A DNA stretch of 64,000 nucleotides from Maribacter caenipelagi (GTDB lineage: Bacteria > Bacteroidota > Bacteroidia > Flavobacteriales > Flavobacteriaceae), in contig NZ_SNZW01000014.1 in assembly GCF_004364175.1 (NCBI RefSeq), positions 248,001-312,000 on the forward strand, read 5' to 3'. Under the pieces are notes generated by a model. The model did no database searches. It saw nothing but the letters and a program-made list of their open reading frames with translations, and was not told the DNA's origin. Both the position numbers and the translations under genes were made by a program. Shown here piece after piece: positions 44,219-52,369 of this stretch; the stretch's first letter is position 1; the number at the start of each line of letters is the position of its first letter.

Positions 44219-45046
44219 TTATTTTGATTCAACGACCTGCGCTTGCATACGTTGTAATTCTTTATCAATTTTTTCAATTAAATCTGTAGCTTCCTTATCG
44301 AATTTAGATTCAGGAAACTGTTTTTGCATTGCAGCATGAGCAGACTTTGCATTCTTTAAACGCTCTTCTTTTAATTGCTCAAAACTATTTACAGCCATAT
44401 GCGTTAACGCTTCAACCTTAATAAACATTGCTTCTTCTCTAAAAGGAGAACCTGGGTTATCTGATACAAAGTTATCACTGGCAGCCACTGCAGATTTAAG
44501 CATATCATAATTGAACTCGCCCAATTTGTTATACTGCTTTAATATCTCAAACGCCTTTTTTTGCTTTTTTGTTGTTAGCTCTTGCGCCATAGTATTGGCT
44601 TCGGCATAAAACTCAGATTCAGAATGCGTGTTAATGAAATTCTGTAATTTCAATAATGCCTTATCTGTATCGGTCTGATCTAAAGAATATTCTGGAGATA
44701 ACTTGTAGAAACTTTTAGCGCCTAAAAAAGTAGCTTCAACCGCCTTATCACTTTTTGGATATGATTTTACAAAACGCTCAAACTGATAGCCCGCCATGTT
44801 GTAATCTTCTCGCTGAAAGTAGCTGTTAGATAAAAAGAACATAACGCGCTCACCTTGAGGTTTACCTACATATTTAGGTGCTATTTGCTCAAGCAATCTG
44901 TTAGCTCTTCTAAAGTCACCTTCTTCATAGAAAGTTTCGGCCATATCATATTTCGCTTTTACATCATCGTTCTTAAGTACTTTTTGGTACTCGCTACACG
45001 ATTGTAAAGCAATGGCAATCAATAGTATTGGGAAAACTCTCCTCAT
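44219..45046 (-). CDS. bamD: Outer-membrane protein assembly factor BamD
   Basis: 275 residues from the ATG at 45046. The lipoprotein signal RRVFPILLIAIALQSC is followed by five TPR-like repeats (YDMAETFYEEGDFRRANRLLEQI, SNSYFQREDYNMAGYQFERFVKSYP, KALLKLQNFINTHSESEF). It is the lipoprotein of the Bam complex that inserts beta-barrels into the outer membrane. The frame extends four codons to 45058, but the -7 box at 45063-45070 would place the transcription start there, so the second ATG is preferred. First gene of the operon. Confidence 0.93.
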   Translation of the reverse strand: MRRVFPILLIAIALQSCSEYQKVLKNDDVKAKYDMAETFYEEGDFRRANRLLEQIAPKYVGKPQGERVMFFLSNSYFQREDYNMAGYQFERFVKSYPKSDKAVEATFLGAKSFYKLSPEYSLDQTDTDKALLKLQNFINTHSESEFYAEANTMAQELTTKKQKKAFEILKQYNKLGEFNYDMLKSAVAASDNFVSDNPGSPFREEAMFIKVEALTHMAVNSFEQLKEERLKNAKSAHAAMQKQFPESKFDKEATDLIEKIDKELQRMQAQVVESK

Positions 45047-45062
45047 TTTAAAAAACATTTTG

Positions 45063-45070
45063 CAAAATTA
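45063..45070 (-). promoter_or_regulatory. -7 box of the bamD-rpoZ-coaBC operon
   Basis: CAAAATTA on the plus strand reads TAATTTTG on the minus strand, 16 bases before the bamD ATG at 45046. Confidence 0.45.
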
Positions 45071-45165
45071 GTGATTATCAATGGATTTAAAAAACATTTT
45101 AAACCAATAAAAATACAGGCTTTACAGCACACGAATGTCCTACTATATGAAGTTTTAACGAAAAT

Positions 45166-46056
45166 TTATGCCGTTATGCGTATCATCGATTCCATAAATG
45201 AAACAATTCTATGCTTTAAGGCATCACTCGCAGTAATCAATGGCAATCTTACAAAAGGTTTGGCAAGTCCTAAATATTCAAAAATAGCTTTAATACCAGC
45301 CGGATTTCCTTCTTCAAAAATCAACTTCATACCGTCTTGCATTCTATAATGATAGCTATACGCTACTTCGGTGTTACCGTCTAAACCTTCGTGTACCATT
45401 TTAGAAAATTCTTCTGGCAAACCTTGACCGATAACAGAAATTACTCCGTCACCGCCCGCAACTATGGTTGGCAGTGCCGTAATATCATCCCCAGAAAGCA
45501 CTAAAAACCCTTCTGGTCTTTTTGATATTTGTTCTTGTACCTGTGTCATATCGCCACAAGCTTCTTTTACCGCTACAATATTATCGAATTTTTTTGCTAG
45601 GCGAACTACGGTTTCTGGCAACATATTACTACCGGTACGACCTGGAACGTTATATAAAATGATCGGTAATGGTGATGCTTGCGAAAGTGCTGCGAAGTGT
45701 TGATAAATACCTTCTTGAGTGGGTCTATTGTAATATGGAGAAACTGATAAAATGGCATCATACGCTGATAAATCGGTAGTTTGAAATTCTTCTACCAATG
45801 CAGCAGTATTATTACCACCAATACCAATAACTAAAGGTAAAGCACCTTGATTGGCTTCTTCAACGGTACGCATAACCAATTGCTTTTCTGCTTTTGAAAG
45901 GGTCACCGATTCTGCAGTAGTACCTAATACTACCAAATAATCTATATTGCCTTCAATATTAAAGGCTACAACTTTTTTAAGAGCCTCTACATCTACTGAT
46001 CCATCTTCTTTAAAAGGCGTTATTAACGCTACTCCTGCTCCCCTTAAATCTTTCAT
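45166..46056 (-). CDS. dapA: 4-hydroxy-tetrahydrodipicolinate synthase
   Basis: 296 residues, first committed step of lysine/diaminopimelate synthesis. Catalytic residues: Thr46-Thr47 (GTTAES), Tyr135 (ILYNVPGRTGSN) and the Schiff-base Lys164 (IVAVKEACGD). The (beta/alpha)8 barrel is complete. It lies 2 bases after the DUF6913 gene on the same strand, so the two are co-transcribed. Confidence 0.96.
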   Translation of the reverse strand: MKDLRGAGVALITPFKEDGSVDVEALKKVVAFNIEGNIDYLVVLGTTAESVTLSKAEKQLVMRTVEEANQGALPLVIGIGGNNTAALVEEFQTTDLSAYDAILSVSPYYNRPTQEGIYQHFAALSQASPLPIILYNVPGRTGSNMLPETVVRLAKKFDNIVAVKEACGDMTQVQEQISKRPEGFLVLSGDDITALPTIVAGGDGVISVIGQGLPEEFSKMVHEGLDGNTEVAYSYHYRMQDGMKLIFEEGNPAGIKAIFEYLGLAKPFVRLPLITASDALKHRIVSFMESMIRITA

Positions 46057-46058
46057 AA

Positions 46059-46592
46059 TTAAATCTCTTTAAAAATGCCCAAGTACTTTTTCAGTTCTTT
46101 TTTAAATATCTGAAAGTCCTTTAACGGCGTATCTAACATTAAATCATTGTAAGTAGGTCCTACTTCTTTGAACCCGACTCTTAAACGAGCCGTTGCCTTC
46201 ATCGACATTAAATTCAACAACAGGCTATCCTCATTATAATAATTTACTAAAAGGTCATATTCTCGTCCTAAAAACTCAAGGGCATAACTGTTTTCGATAT
46301 CGCCGTTCCATCCTAAATCCTTATCTGAAAAAACAGGAGTGGCATATGGCGAGTTTTTATCATAAAAACGCTTATATCCAATAATTTTTACTGCATTCGG
46401 ATGCAACGATAGTTCTTCTTGAAACTGAAAAAACACTTCAGATTTCTCAAACTTATCCAAATCCACAATACAACCTACAGAACGTATTCCCTTACTCTCA
46501 CGCGTTACAGCAACTGGTGTTGCCACCAATTGTTTTAATATCTTACGGCCAGATTTCCGTTTAAACTTGTCCTTAATTCCTTTTAAAAACAT
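46059..46592 (-). CDS. DUF6913-like conserved protein
   Basis: 177 residues, basic N-terminus (FLKGIKDKFKRKSGRKILKQL) and no signal peptide. Conserved as a small cytoplasmic protein next to dapA in Flavobacteriia, to the best of my knowledge as the DUF6913 family; no function is known. Visible blocks are GIRSVGCIVDLDKF, ALEFLGREYDLLVNYYNEDSLLL and ARLRVGFKEVGPTYNDLML. A symmetric -7 box lies upstream. Confidence 0.78.
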   Translation of the reverse strand: MFLKGIKDKFKRKSGRKILKQLVATPVAVTRESKGIRSVGCIVDLDKFEKSEVFFQFQEELSLHPNAVKIIGYKRFYDKNSPYATPVFSDKDLGWNGDIENSYALEFLGREYDLLVNYYNEDSLLLNLMSMKATARLRVGFKEVGPTYNDLMLDTPLKDFQIFKKELKKYLGIFKEI

Positions 46593-46599
46593 GTATTTT

Positions 46600-46617
46600 T
46601 ACATTTAGACAAATGTA
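46600..46617 (-). promoter_or_regulatory. -7 box within a perfect dyad, divergent DUF6913/5'-nucleotidase region
   Basis: TACATTT-AGAC-AAATGTA, with 7-base arms. On the minus strand TACATTTG (plus 46610-46617) fits TAnnTTTG for the DUF6913-dapA operon. The dyad makes it a plausible operator as well. It is in the 45-base divergent region before the 5'-nucleotidase genes. Confidence 0.45.
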
Positions 46618-46637
46618 AATAATATCCCTACAACTCT

Positions 46638-47423
46638 ATGGCGAAGTTAAAACACTTTGGTATTTTAAAAATAAAACATTTTGTTATATTTTTAACATTG
46701 TTAAATTTAGCATCCTGCAAATATAGCCCTGAACAGCTAAAAGAGCTGACTGGCAAGCAGATACCTATCGACACTAGTTTTACTTCTATTGATAGTATAC
46801 AGAAATTTATTCAGCCTTACCATGATCGCGTTGAAAGTATTTTAGATAGTACTTTGGCATATGCACCTTTTGTAATCACTAAAAACGATGGCAAATTCAA
46901 TACCACAGCGGGTAATTTAATGGCAGATATAGTATTGAGCGAAACCAACCCGATATTCAAAAAACGTACAGGGCAAACTATTGATTTGGTATTATTGAAC
47001 CATGGCGGCATTCGATCTATTATATCTAAAGGTAATGTCACTTCCAGAACTGCCTACGAAGTAATGCCCTTTGAAAATTCGGTGGTCGTTGTAGAACTTA
47101 AAGGCGAAGCTCTATTAAAGATGGTCGACTACCTAATACAATCTAAAAGAGCACACCCTGTTGCCGGTATACAGCTCATACTTAATAAAGATAATACGGT
47201 CAATACCTTTACGATTAACGGAAAACCTGTAGACAAAAACAAGTCTTATTACGTTGCTACTTCTGACTATCTAGTTACTGGTGGCGATAATATGACCTTC
47301 TTTAAAGAAGCACTTTCTAAAACAGAAACGGATTATAAAATACGTAATGCCATGATAGATTTCTTTTCTAAAGTGGATACCCTTGAACCAAAAGTAGATT
47401 TAAGATATTATCAATTACAGTAA
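46638..47423 (+). CDS. Lipoprotein with 5'-nucleotidase C-terminal (substrate-binding) domain
   Basis: 261 residues. A lipoprotein signal ends at LLNLASC (Cys27). The body is the 5_nucleotid_C domain seen at the back of UshA-type enzymes (FNTTAGNLMADIVL, LVLLNHGGIRSIISKGNVT, VMPFENSVVVVELKG, YYVATSDYLVTGGDN). It has no metallophosphatase domain of its own; that domain is encoded by the next gene, 1 base downstream. The two products probably act together outside the cytoplasm on nucleotides or other phosphoesters. Confidence 0.9.
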   Translation: MAKLKHFGILKIKHFVIFLTLLNLASCKYSPEQLKELTGKQIPIDTSFTSIDSIQKFIQPYHDRVESILDSTLAYAPFVITKNDGKFNTTAGNLMADIVLSETNPIFKKRTGQTIDLVLLNHGGIRSIISKGNVTSRTAYEVMPFENSVVVVELKGEALLKMVDYLIQSKRAHPVAGIQLILNKDNTVNTFTINGKPVDKNKSYYVATSDYLVTGGDNMTFFKEALSKTETDYKIRNAMIDFFSKVDTLEPKVDLRYYQLQ

Positions 47424-47424
47424 G

Positions 47425-48330
47425 ATGGAAAGAAGAAAATTTATACGAAATACTGCTGCATCCTCTAGTCTTTTAACCCTTGGTGGTTTGGGCTTAAATT
47501 CTTGCAACGTATCTAAAAAGAAACACATTACCATTTTACATACCAACGATGTACATAGTCATGTAGATGCTTTCCCTAACGACCATGCAGATTTTCCTGG
47601 ATTGGGAGGTTTAGCTCGTAGAGCGGGTTTGGTAGATAGCATTAGAAAAGAGAACCCAAATACCTTTCTTTTTGATGCCGGCGATATTTTTCAAGGCACC
47701 CCCTACTTCAATTTTTATGGTGGTGAACTAGAATTCAAGCTAATGAGCATGCTTAATTATGATGCTACCACCATTGGCAATCATGATTTTGATAATGGTA
47801 TTGACGGACTCTTAGCGCAAATGCCCTACGCTAAATTTAATTTTATAAGTGCCAATTACGACTTTTCAAATACGGTTTTAGACGGATTAACACAGCCGTA
47901 TAAAATTTATGAGAAAGACGGAATTAAAGTGGGTGTCTACGGATTAGGGATTCAGCTGGACGGATTGGTGACCAAACAACTTTATAAAGAAACCGTATTT
48001 CTTGACCCGTATGAAATGGCGATAGATATGGAAACTAAACTTAAGAAGGAAAAAAAGTGCGATTTGGTTGTATGCCTTTCTCACTTGGGATATGAATACC
48101 GTAGCCAAAAACCAGATGATTTAAAACTTGCCAAGAGAACAAAATATACCGATTTAATTATTGGCGGGCATACCCATACATTTTTAGATAAACCAACAGT
48201 AGTTACCAACGCCGCAGAACGGGATGTATTGGTAAATCAAGTAGGCTGTTTTGGAGTAAATCTTGGTAGAATTGATTTTTATTTTGATAACAGTACTGTT
48301 GATACTAATGGATATACAATTAAAGTCTAA
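47425..48330 (+). CDS. Metallophosphatase, 5'-nucleotidase N-terminal domain
   Basis: 301 residues. The N-terminus (MERRKFIRNTAASSSLLTLGG) looks like a twin-arginine signal and continues to a possible lipobox Cys27. The dimetal site is complete: HTNDVHSH (Asp42, His44), DAGDIFQGTP (Asp87), GNHDFDNG (Asn119, His120) and GGHTHTFL. It is the catalytic half of a UshA-like 5'-nucleotidase, with the other half encoded just upstream. The order of the two halves is the reverse of the usual fused protein. Confidence 0.9.
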   Translation: MERRKFIRNTAASSSLLTLGGLGLNSCNVSKKKHITILHTNDVHSHVDAFPNDHADFPGLGGLARRAGLVDSIRKENPNTFLFDAGDIFQGTPYFNFYGGELEFKLMSMLNYDATTIGNHDFDNGIDGLLAQMPYAKFNFISANYDFSNTVLDGLTQPYKIYEKDGIKVGVYGLGIQLDGLVTKQLYKETVFLDPYEMAIDMETKLKKEKKCDLVVCLSHLGYEYRSQKPDDLKLAKRTKYTDLIIGGHTHTFLDKPTVVTNAAERDVLVNQVGCFGVNLGRIDFYFDNSTVDTNGYTIKV

Positions 48331-48344
48331 AAAAGAGACCTCTT

Positions 48345-48794
48345 ATGCTTTACTACAAACGTTGCGCTAGCGATAACGAAAACTTCAAATCATTAGTTGC
48401 CTTACTTGATGCTGATTTGGCACTACGAGATGGAGACGAGAATACTTTTTACGCACAGTTTAACGGTATTGATGCGTTAAAAAATTGTGTAGTTTTTTAT
48501 TCTGATGAAACTCCTGTTGCATGCGGTGCTTTTAAGGAATTCAATAAAGATTCCGTTGAGATTAAACGTTTGTATGTACGACCAAGTTTTCGTGGTAAAG
48601 GTATTGCTTCAAAAACATTAGTTGTATTAGAAGAGTGGGCAAAAGAACTAAACTATTCCTACGCTGTATTAGAAACAGGATTACGCCAGCCGGAAGCCAT
48701 TGCACTTTATAAAAAGAATAATTACACAATTATCGAAAATTACCCTCCGTACGAGTTAATGGCAAATAGTGTTTGTTTTAAGAAGGTGTTATAA
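48345..48794 (+). CDS. GNAT-family N-acetyltransferase
   Basis: 149 residues. The acetyl-CoA motif is KRLYVRPSFRGKGIASKTLVVLEEWA, followed by YAVLETGLRQPEAIALYKKNNY, typical of the small GNAT enzymes. The substrate is unknown. It lies 14 bases after the metallophosphatase and may share its transcript. Confidence 0.9.
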   Translation: MLYYKRCASDNENFKSLVALLDADLALRDGDENTFYAQFNGIDALKNCVVFYSDETPVACGAFKEFNKDSVEIKRLYVRPSFRGKGIASKTLVVLEEWAKELNYSYAVLETGLRQPEAIALYKKNNYTIIENYPPYELMANSVCFKKVL

Positions 48795-49010
48795 ATACTA
48801 TTTGATTATTAAGCTTAAAAATTTAAAATTCTGAGATACTTCGATATTGAACAGCGCAAAATTTACGGGCTAAAATAATGAGATAGATAATTTAAGCTAT
48901 GTGAAAAAATCATATTCGCATTTCTTACCAAACCCTACACTATTTCCATGTATTTAAATGATTTTCAGATGATTAATTTTTATCTTAGAAATTCATCTAA
49001 ACTCAATATT
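48795..49010. other. AT-rich gap, no feature identified
   Basis: Together with the doubtful short frame that follows, the space between the GNAT and the next clear gene is about 460 bases. I see no RNA structure, terminator or strong promoter box in this part. Confidence 0.5.
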
Positions 49011-49151
49011 ATGCAATTAGACATTTTACAGGAAAAGTATTCTATCAAAAACAACATCCAATTGAATGCTTTGGAAAAGCAAAATGAATTGAAAAATGGA
49101 AATGAACTGTTTTTCAAAAAGAACACTCAGGTAATGGGTAGCCTCTACTAA
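49011..49151 (+). CDS. Doubtful short open frame or gene remnant
   Basis: An ATG at 49011 opens 46 codons (MQLDILQEKYSIKNNIQLNA to the end NTQVMGSLY); the frame is open from 48948 as well. The charged, lysine- and asparagine-rich product has no known family. Immediately downstream another frame reads coding-like (FFNREYAVNNIRKQFSEW) without a start codon and also ends in GSLY before its stop. This may be a decayed gene rather than a real small protein. Confidence 0.2.
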   Translation: MQLDILQEKYSIKNNIQLNALEKQNELKNGNELFFKKNTQVMGSLY

Positions 49152-49255
49152 TTTCTTTAATAGAGAATATGCTGTAAATAACATCAGAAAACAATTTTCT
49201 GAATGGATTGCTGTAACAATTTTAAAATTTGGTTCTCTCTATTGAAAACCAAACC

Positions 49256-50506
49256 ATGAAAAAAATCTTTACAGCCTTTTTTACATTACTATCGGTATAC
49301 AACTATGCTCAATTAAAAGTGGATTATTTAAAAAATAACCGCATTGATATAACGAATATTGAGTTCAATTTTCCTCAACAAGATTTTAATATTATTGGTT
49401 TTGGCGCATACCACGGCAGCATAAAAACAGAAGAAGCTGAACGCGCCCTACTTACCTCTTTGACCAAAAAAGGAACTATTGATTTCTACTTACCGGAGAC
49501 CGATTATAGCTTGGGGCATTTCTTTAATGAATACCTGCAAACAGGAGATACCCTATTATTAAAAGATTTAGTCAGCAACTATGGTGCTAGAGTGCCACAA
49601 GAGCGCAGTATTGAAACTTACCAAAAATGGAAAGACTTAAAAAAATTAAATGACAAGCTTCCTGAACAAGATAAAATTATAGTAGTTGGAATTGATCAAC
49701 TGGTTACATACAAATATACCTCCAAGCACCTTTTAGAGCTTTTGGATACAGACAACCATCAGGATGCTGCGATACAAAAATTAGCAGAAATGGTTGAGCT
49801 TGACACGACCGATTACTCACCGTACTATGATAGTTATTCTAAAAAAATCATGAAAATGTTTGTAGCACACTATGAAGCCAACACTACACTGTTCTCAAAA
49901 AATATTAAAAACCAATTTGCTTTTAAGCATATCATTCAAGACATAAAATATTCCTTCAACCCAAAAGTCAACCGAGAAGAGGTGATTTACAATAATTATA
50001 TACACCTAGATTCCTTATACGATTTTAAAAATCATCCACAATTTGTAAGATTTGGATTCTTCCATTTGGAAAAAAACCGAGAAGGGAACAATCCCTCATT
50101 CTTTACACGTCTTATTGAGAACAACATTTATACAAGAGACAAAGTAGTATCCATCATTGGCTATTTTACCGATAGCCGAGTTTTATGGGACCATGTATAT
50201 GATGAAAATGGCGATTACCAAACGTTTACTACAGAGGGCGGCTACGGTATTGGTGATTATGACAAAGAATATTTTCTAGGTATTGAAGATTTAAAAAAGT
50301 CCAAACTATCTGACATGACCTTATTCAAGTTAAATGCTACCAACACACCGTATAGTGACGGAATACCAAATTTAATTGAAGTCGTTATGCAAGATGATAC
50401 TTCCAATGGAGAAGCCGTAAAAGGAAAATCTACCACAGAATTTATTGACTATGCTATCTTAATTTCTAATTCAGGCGCCAGCACACCAATTGAAGAAATG
50501 AAATAA
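49256..50506 (+). CDS. Exported erythromycin-esterase-like protein, catalytic Glu lost
   Basis: 416 residues from the ATG at 49256. The signal peptide is KKIFTAFFTLLSVYNYAQ. The front of the mature part, IIGFGAYHGSIKTEEAERALL, resembles the GExxHG loop of erythromycin esterases, and FYLPETDYSLGHFFNEYLQTGD resembles the following strand and helix. The loop reads GAYHG, so the first Glu is Ala while the His remains. Hydrolysis of macrolides is therefore not safe to claim. The frame extends to 49229, before the signal peptide. Confidence 0.5.
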   Translation: MKKIFTAFFTLLSVYNYAQLKVDYLKNNRIDITNIEFNFPQQDFNIIGFGAYHGSIKTEEAERALLTSLTKKGTIDFYLPETDYSLGHFFNEYLQTGDTLLLKDLVSNYGARVPQERSIETYQKWKDLKKLNDKLPEQDKIIVVGIDQLVTYKYTSKHLLELLDTDNHQDAAIQKLAEMVELDTTDYSPYYDSYSKKIMKMFVAHYEANTTLFSKNIKNQFAFKHIIQDIKYSFNPKVNREEVIYNNYIHLDSLYDFKNHPQFVRFGFFHLEKNREGNNPSFFTRLIENNIYTRDKVVSIIGYFTDSRVLWDHVYDENGDYQTFTTEGGYGIGDYDKEYFLGIEDLKKSKLSDMTLFKLNATNTPYSDGIPNLIEVVMQDDTSNGEAVKGKSTTEFIDYAILISNSGASTPIEEMK

Positions 50507-50592
50507 CCATATCAAAGTGTTTCAACTACAAATAATTACCTTTAAAATTTACTGATACCGTAACCTTTTTAAAAGAAATCATGTACTAGACT

Positions 50593-51435
50593 ATGAAAAC
50601 CTATTACCTACTATTTTTAATCTTATCTATTTCTTCTTGTAGGCAACAACATAAAACTAATTTACCAGTAGCCTTAAAATCTGAAGACAACATAGTTTTA
50701 AAGTCTGAATTTCAAACTATTATTGATTCTGCAAATGTTAATGGAGCAATTTTGATTTATGACCTTCACAAAAATATTTTCTATTCAAATGATTTTGAAT
50801 GGACAAAGCAAGGAAAATTACCAGCATCTACCTTTAAAATTGCCAACACCATAATTGGTTTAGAATCGGGAGTAATTGAAAGTGATAGCACCATTTTTAA
50901 ATGGGATGGTGACGAGAAATGGCTAGACCTTTGGGAACAAGATTTAGTATTACATGAGGCCTTTCAATTTTCATGTGTTCCCTGTTACCAACAAGTAGCA
51001 GCCAAAATAGGACCTCAACGAATGAACGAATATGTAGATAAGATACAATACGGATCATTAAAAATCGACTCAGACAACATTACAAATTTTTGGTTAGAGG
51101 GTGAATCTCGCATTAGCCAAATGCAACAGATAGATTTTCTAAAACGTTTTTACAACAAACAGCTACCCATATCAGTAAGAACAAAAAAGATAATGCGAGA
51201 TGTCATGCTTGCCGAGGAAACAAAGAATTATAAACTCAGCGGAAAAACCGGATTATCTAATAGCAATGACCAATATAATGGCTGGTATGTAGGTTTTATA
51301 GAAGTTGGTGATAATATTTATTTCTTTGCTACTAATCTAGAACCAAAAACTAATGAAACCAACCTACAAGACTTCATCAAAAAAAGAAAAGAAGTTACAC
51401 TATCCGCTTTAAAAGAGATGAAGGTTATCGAATAA
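50593..51435 (+). CDS. Class D (OXA-type) beta-lactamase, lipoprotein
   Basis: 280 residues. The signal ends SISSC with Cys16 as a lipidation site. Catalytic motifs of serine beta-lactamase class D: Ser79-Thr-Phe-Lys82 (PASTFKIANTIIGLESG), Ser127-Cys-Val (FQFSCVPCYQQVA), and Lys218-Thr-Gly (SGKTGLS). The usual YGN motif reads YGS at 153-155. The W in NFWLEG is also conserved. It is chromosomal and has no integron or transposon next to it, so it is likely intrinsic. Activity against a given beta-lactam cannot be read from sequence. Confidence 0.93.
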   Translation: MKTYYLLFLILSISSCRQQHKTNLPVALKSEDNIVLKSEFQTIIDSANVNGAILIYDLHKNIFYSNDFEWTKQGKLPASTFKIANTIIGLESGVIESDSTIFKWDGDEKWLDLWEQDLVLHEAFQFSCVPCYQQVAAKIGPQRMNEYVDKIQYGSLKIDSDNITNFWLEGESRISQMQQIDFLKRFYNKQLPISVRTKKIMRDVMLAEETKNYKLSGKTGLSNSNDQYNGWYVGFIEVGDNIYFFATNLEPKTNETNLQDFIKKRKEVTLSALKEMKVIE

Positions 51436-51557
51436 TGTACTCTAAAGTGTTAAAACAAAAAGCAGTAGTAATGTAATTTAAAACTAAACACAATACCATA
51501 CTTAGTATAATGATTAATTTTACTACTTAAACTGAATAACACACTTACACAACAATC

Positions 51558-52172
51558 ATGAAAATACTAGGTATAGGAAAGAATTACGTTGTTGACAAAT
51601 CTGAAATAGAAGGTTTAAAGAACGATGTACAACTCATTTTCACAAAGCCCGATTCTACTCTGGTTACAGATAGTAAAGATGTTGTATTCCCTGCTATTAC
51701 CAATCAGTTGATATATGAAGTTGAATTGGTGGTTAAAATTGGTAAAACGGCTAAAAATGTTACTGTAGAAGAGGCAGACTCATACATTTCTGAAATAGGT
51801 ATCGGTATTGATTATACTGCAAAAGATGTACTTACCGCAAGTAGAGAGAAAAAAGGCCCTTGGGCTTTGGCAAAAGGTTTTGATGGCGCCTCACCTATTG
51901 CAGGTTTCAAACCAGTAGTAGACTTTCCACAGTTAGATAATATAAATTTTGATTTGGTTATAAACGGTGAAAAGAAACAAGTGGGCAACACGAGCTATAT
52001 CATTTATAACTTTGCCGAAATTATCAGCTTTGTTTCTACATTTATGACATTGAATCCTGGCGATATGATATTTACAGGAACTCCTGCCATAGGTGCAGGT
52101 GAAACATTTAAAGGAGACCACTTACAAGCTTCCATAGAAGGAGAGTTATTGCTTGACTTTAAAATGATTTAA
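51558..52172 (+). CDS. Fumarylacetoacetate hydrolase-family protein
   Basis: 204 residues, the short single-domain form of the family. Metal-site and catalytic landmarks: LIYEVELVVKIGKTAKNV, GIGIDYTAKDVLTASREKKGPWALAKGFDGASPI, and MTLNPGDMIFTGTPAIGAG. Known members hydrolyse or decarboxylate 1,3-diketo acids, or are oxaloacetate decarboxylases. The substrate here is open. A strong terminator follows 22 bases after the stop. Confidence 0.93.
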   Translation: MKILGIGKNYVVDKSEIEGLKNDVQLIFTKPDSTLVTDSKDVVFPAITNQLIYEVELVVKIGKTAKNVTVEEADSYISEIGIGIDYTAKDVLTASREKKGPWALAKGFDGASPIAGFKPVVDFPQLDNINFDLVINGEKKQVGNTSYIIYNFAEIISFVSTFMTLNPGDMIFTGTPAIGAGETFKGDHLQASIEGELLLDFKMI

Positions 52173-52194
52173 ACCTTTTTTAATAAATTCACAC

Positions 52195-52230
52195 AAAACC
52201 CGGATTACCTTATGGTGTCCGGGTTTTTTA
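52195..52230 (+). terminator. Intrinsic terminator after the FAH-family gene
   Basis: AAAACCCGGA at 52195-52204 pairs with TCCGGGTTTT at 52218-52227, a 10-base-pair stem with a 13-base loop and a short T-run. Confidence 0.85.
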
Positions 52231-52369
52231 GGTTTTATAACTAACCAACCTATCACAACACTCATTTACCTATGATAATAGACGTTTATAAATTATAACT
52301 GAAAATATATTTTATTACCTAATATTGTAAATTCGTACGCTTTATTGTACTTTTTATAAAAGTTATTGA

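Noticed and set aside
48345-51435. Antibiotic-resistance island (GNAT, esterase-like, OXA)
   Set aside because: No integron, transposase, repeats or change in base composition is visible, and the esterase-like protein lacks a catalytic residue.
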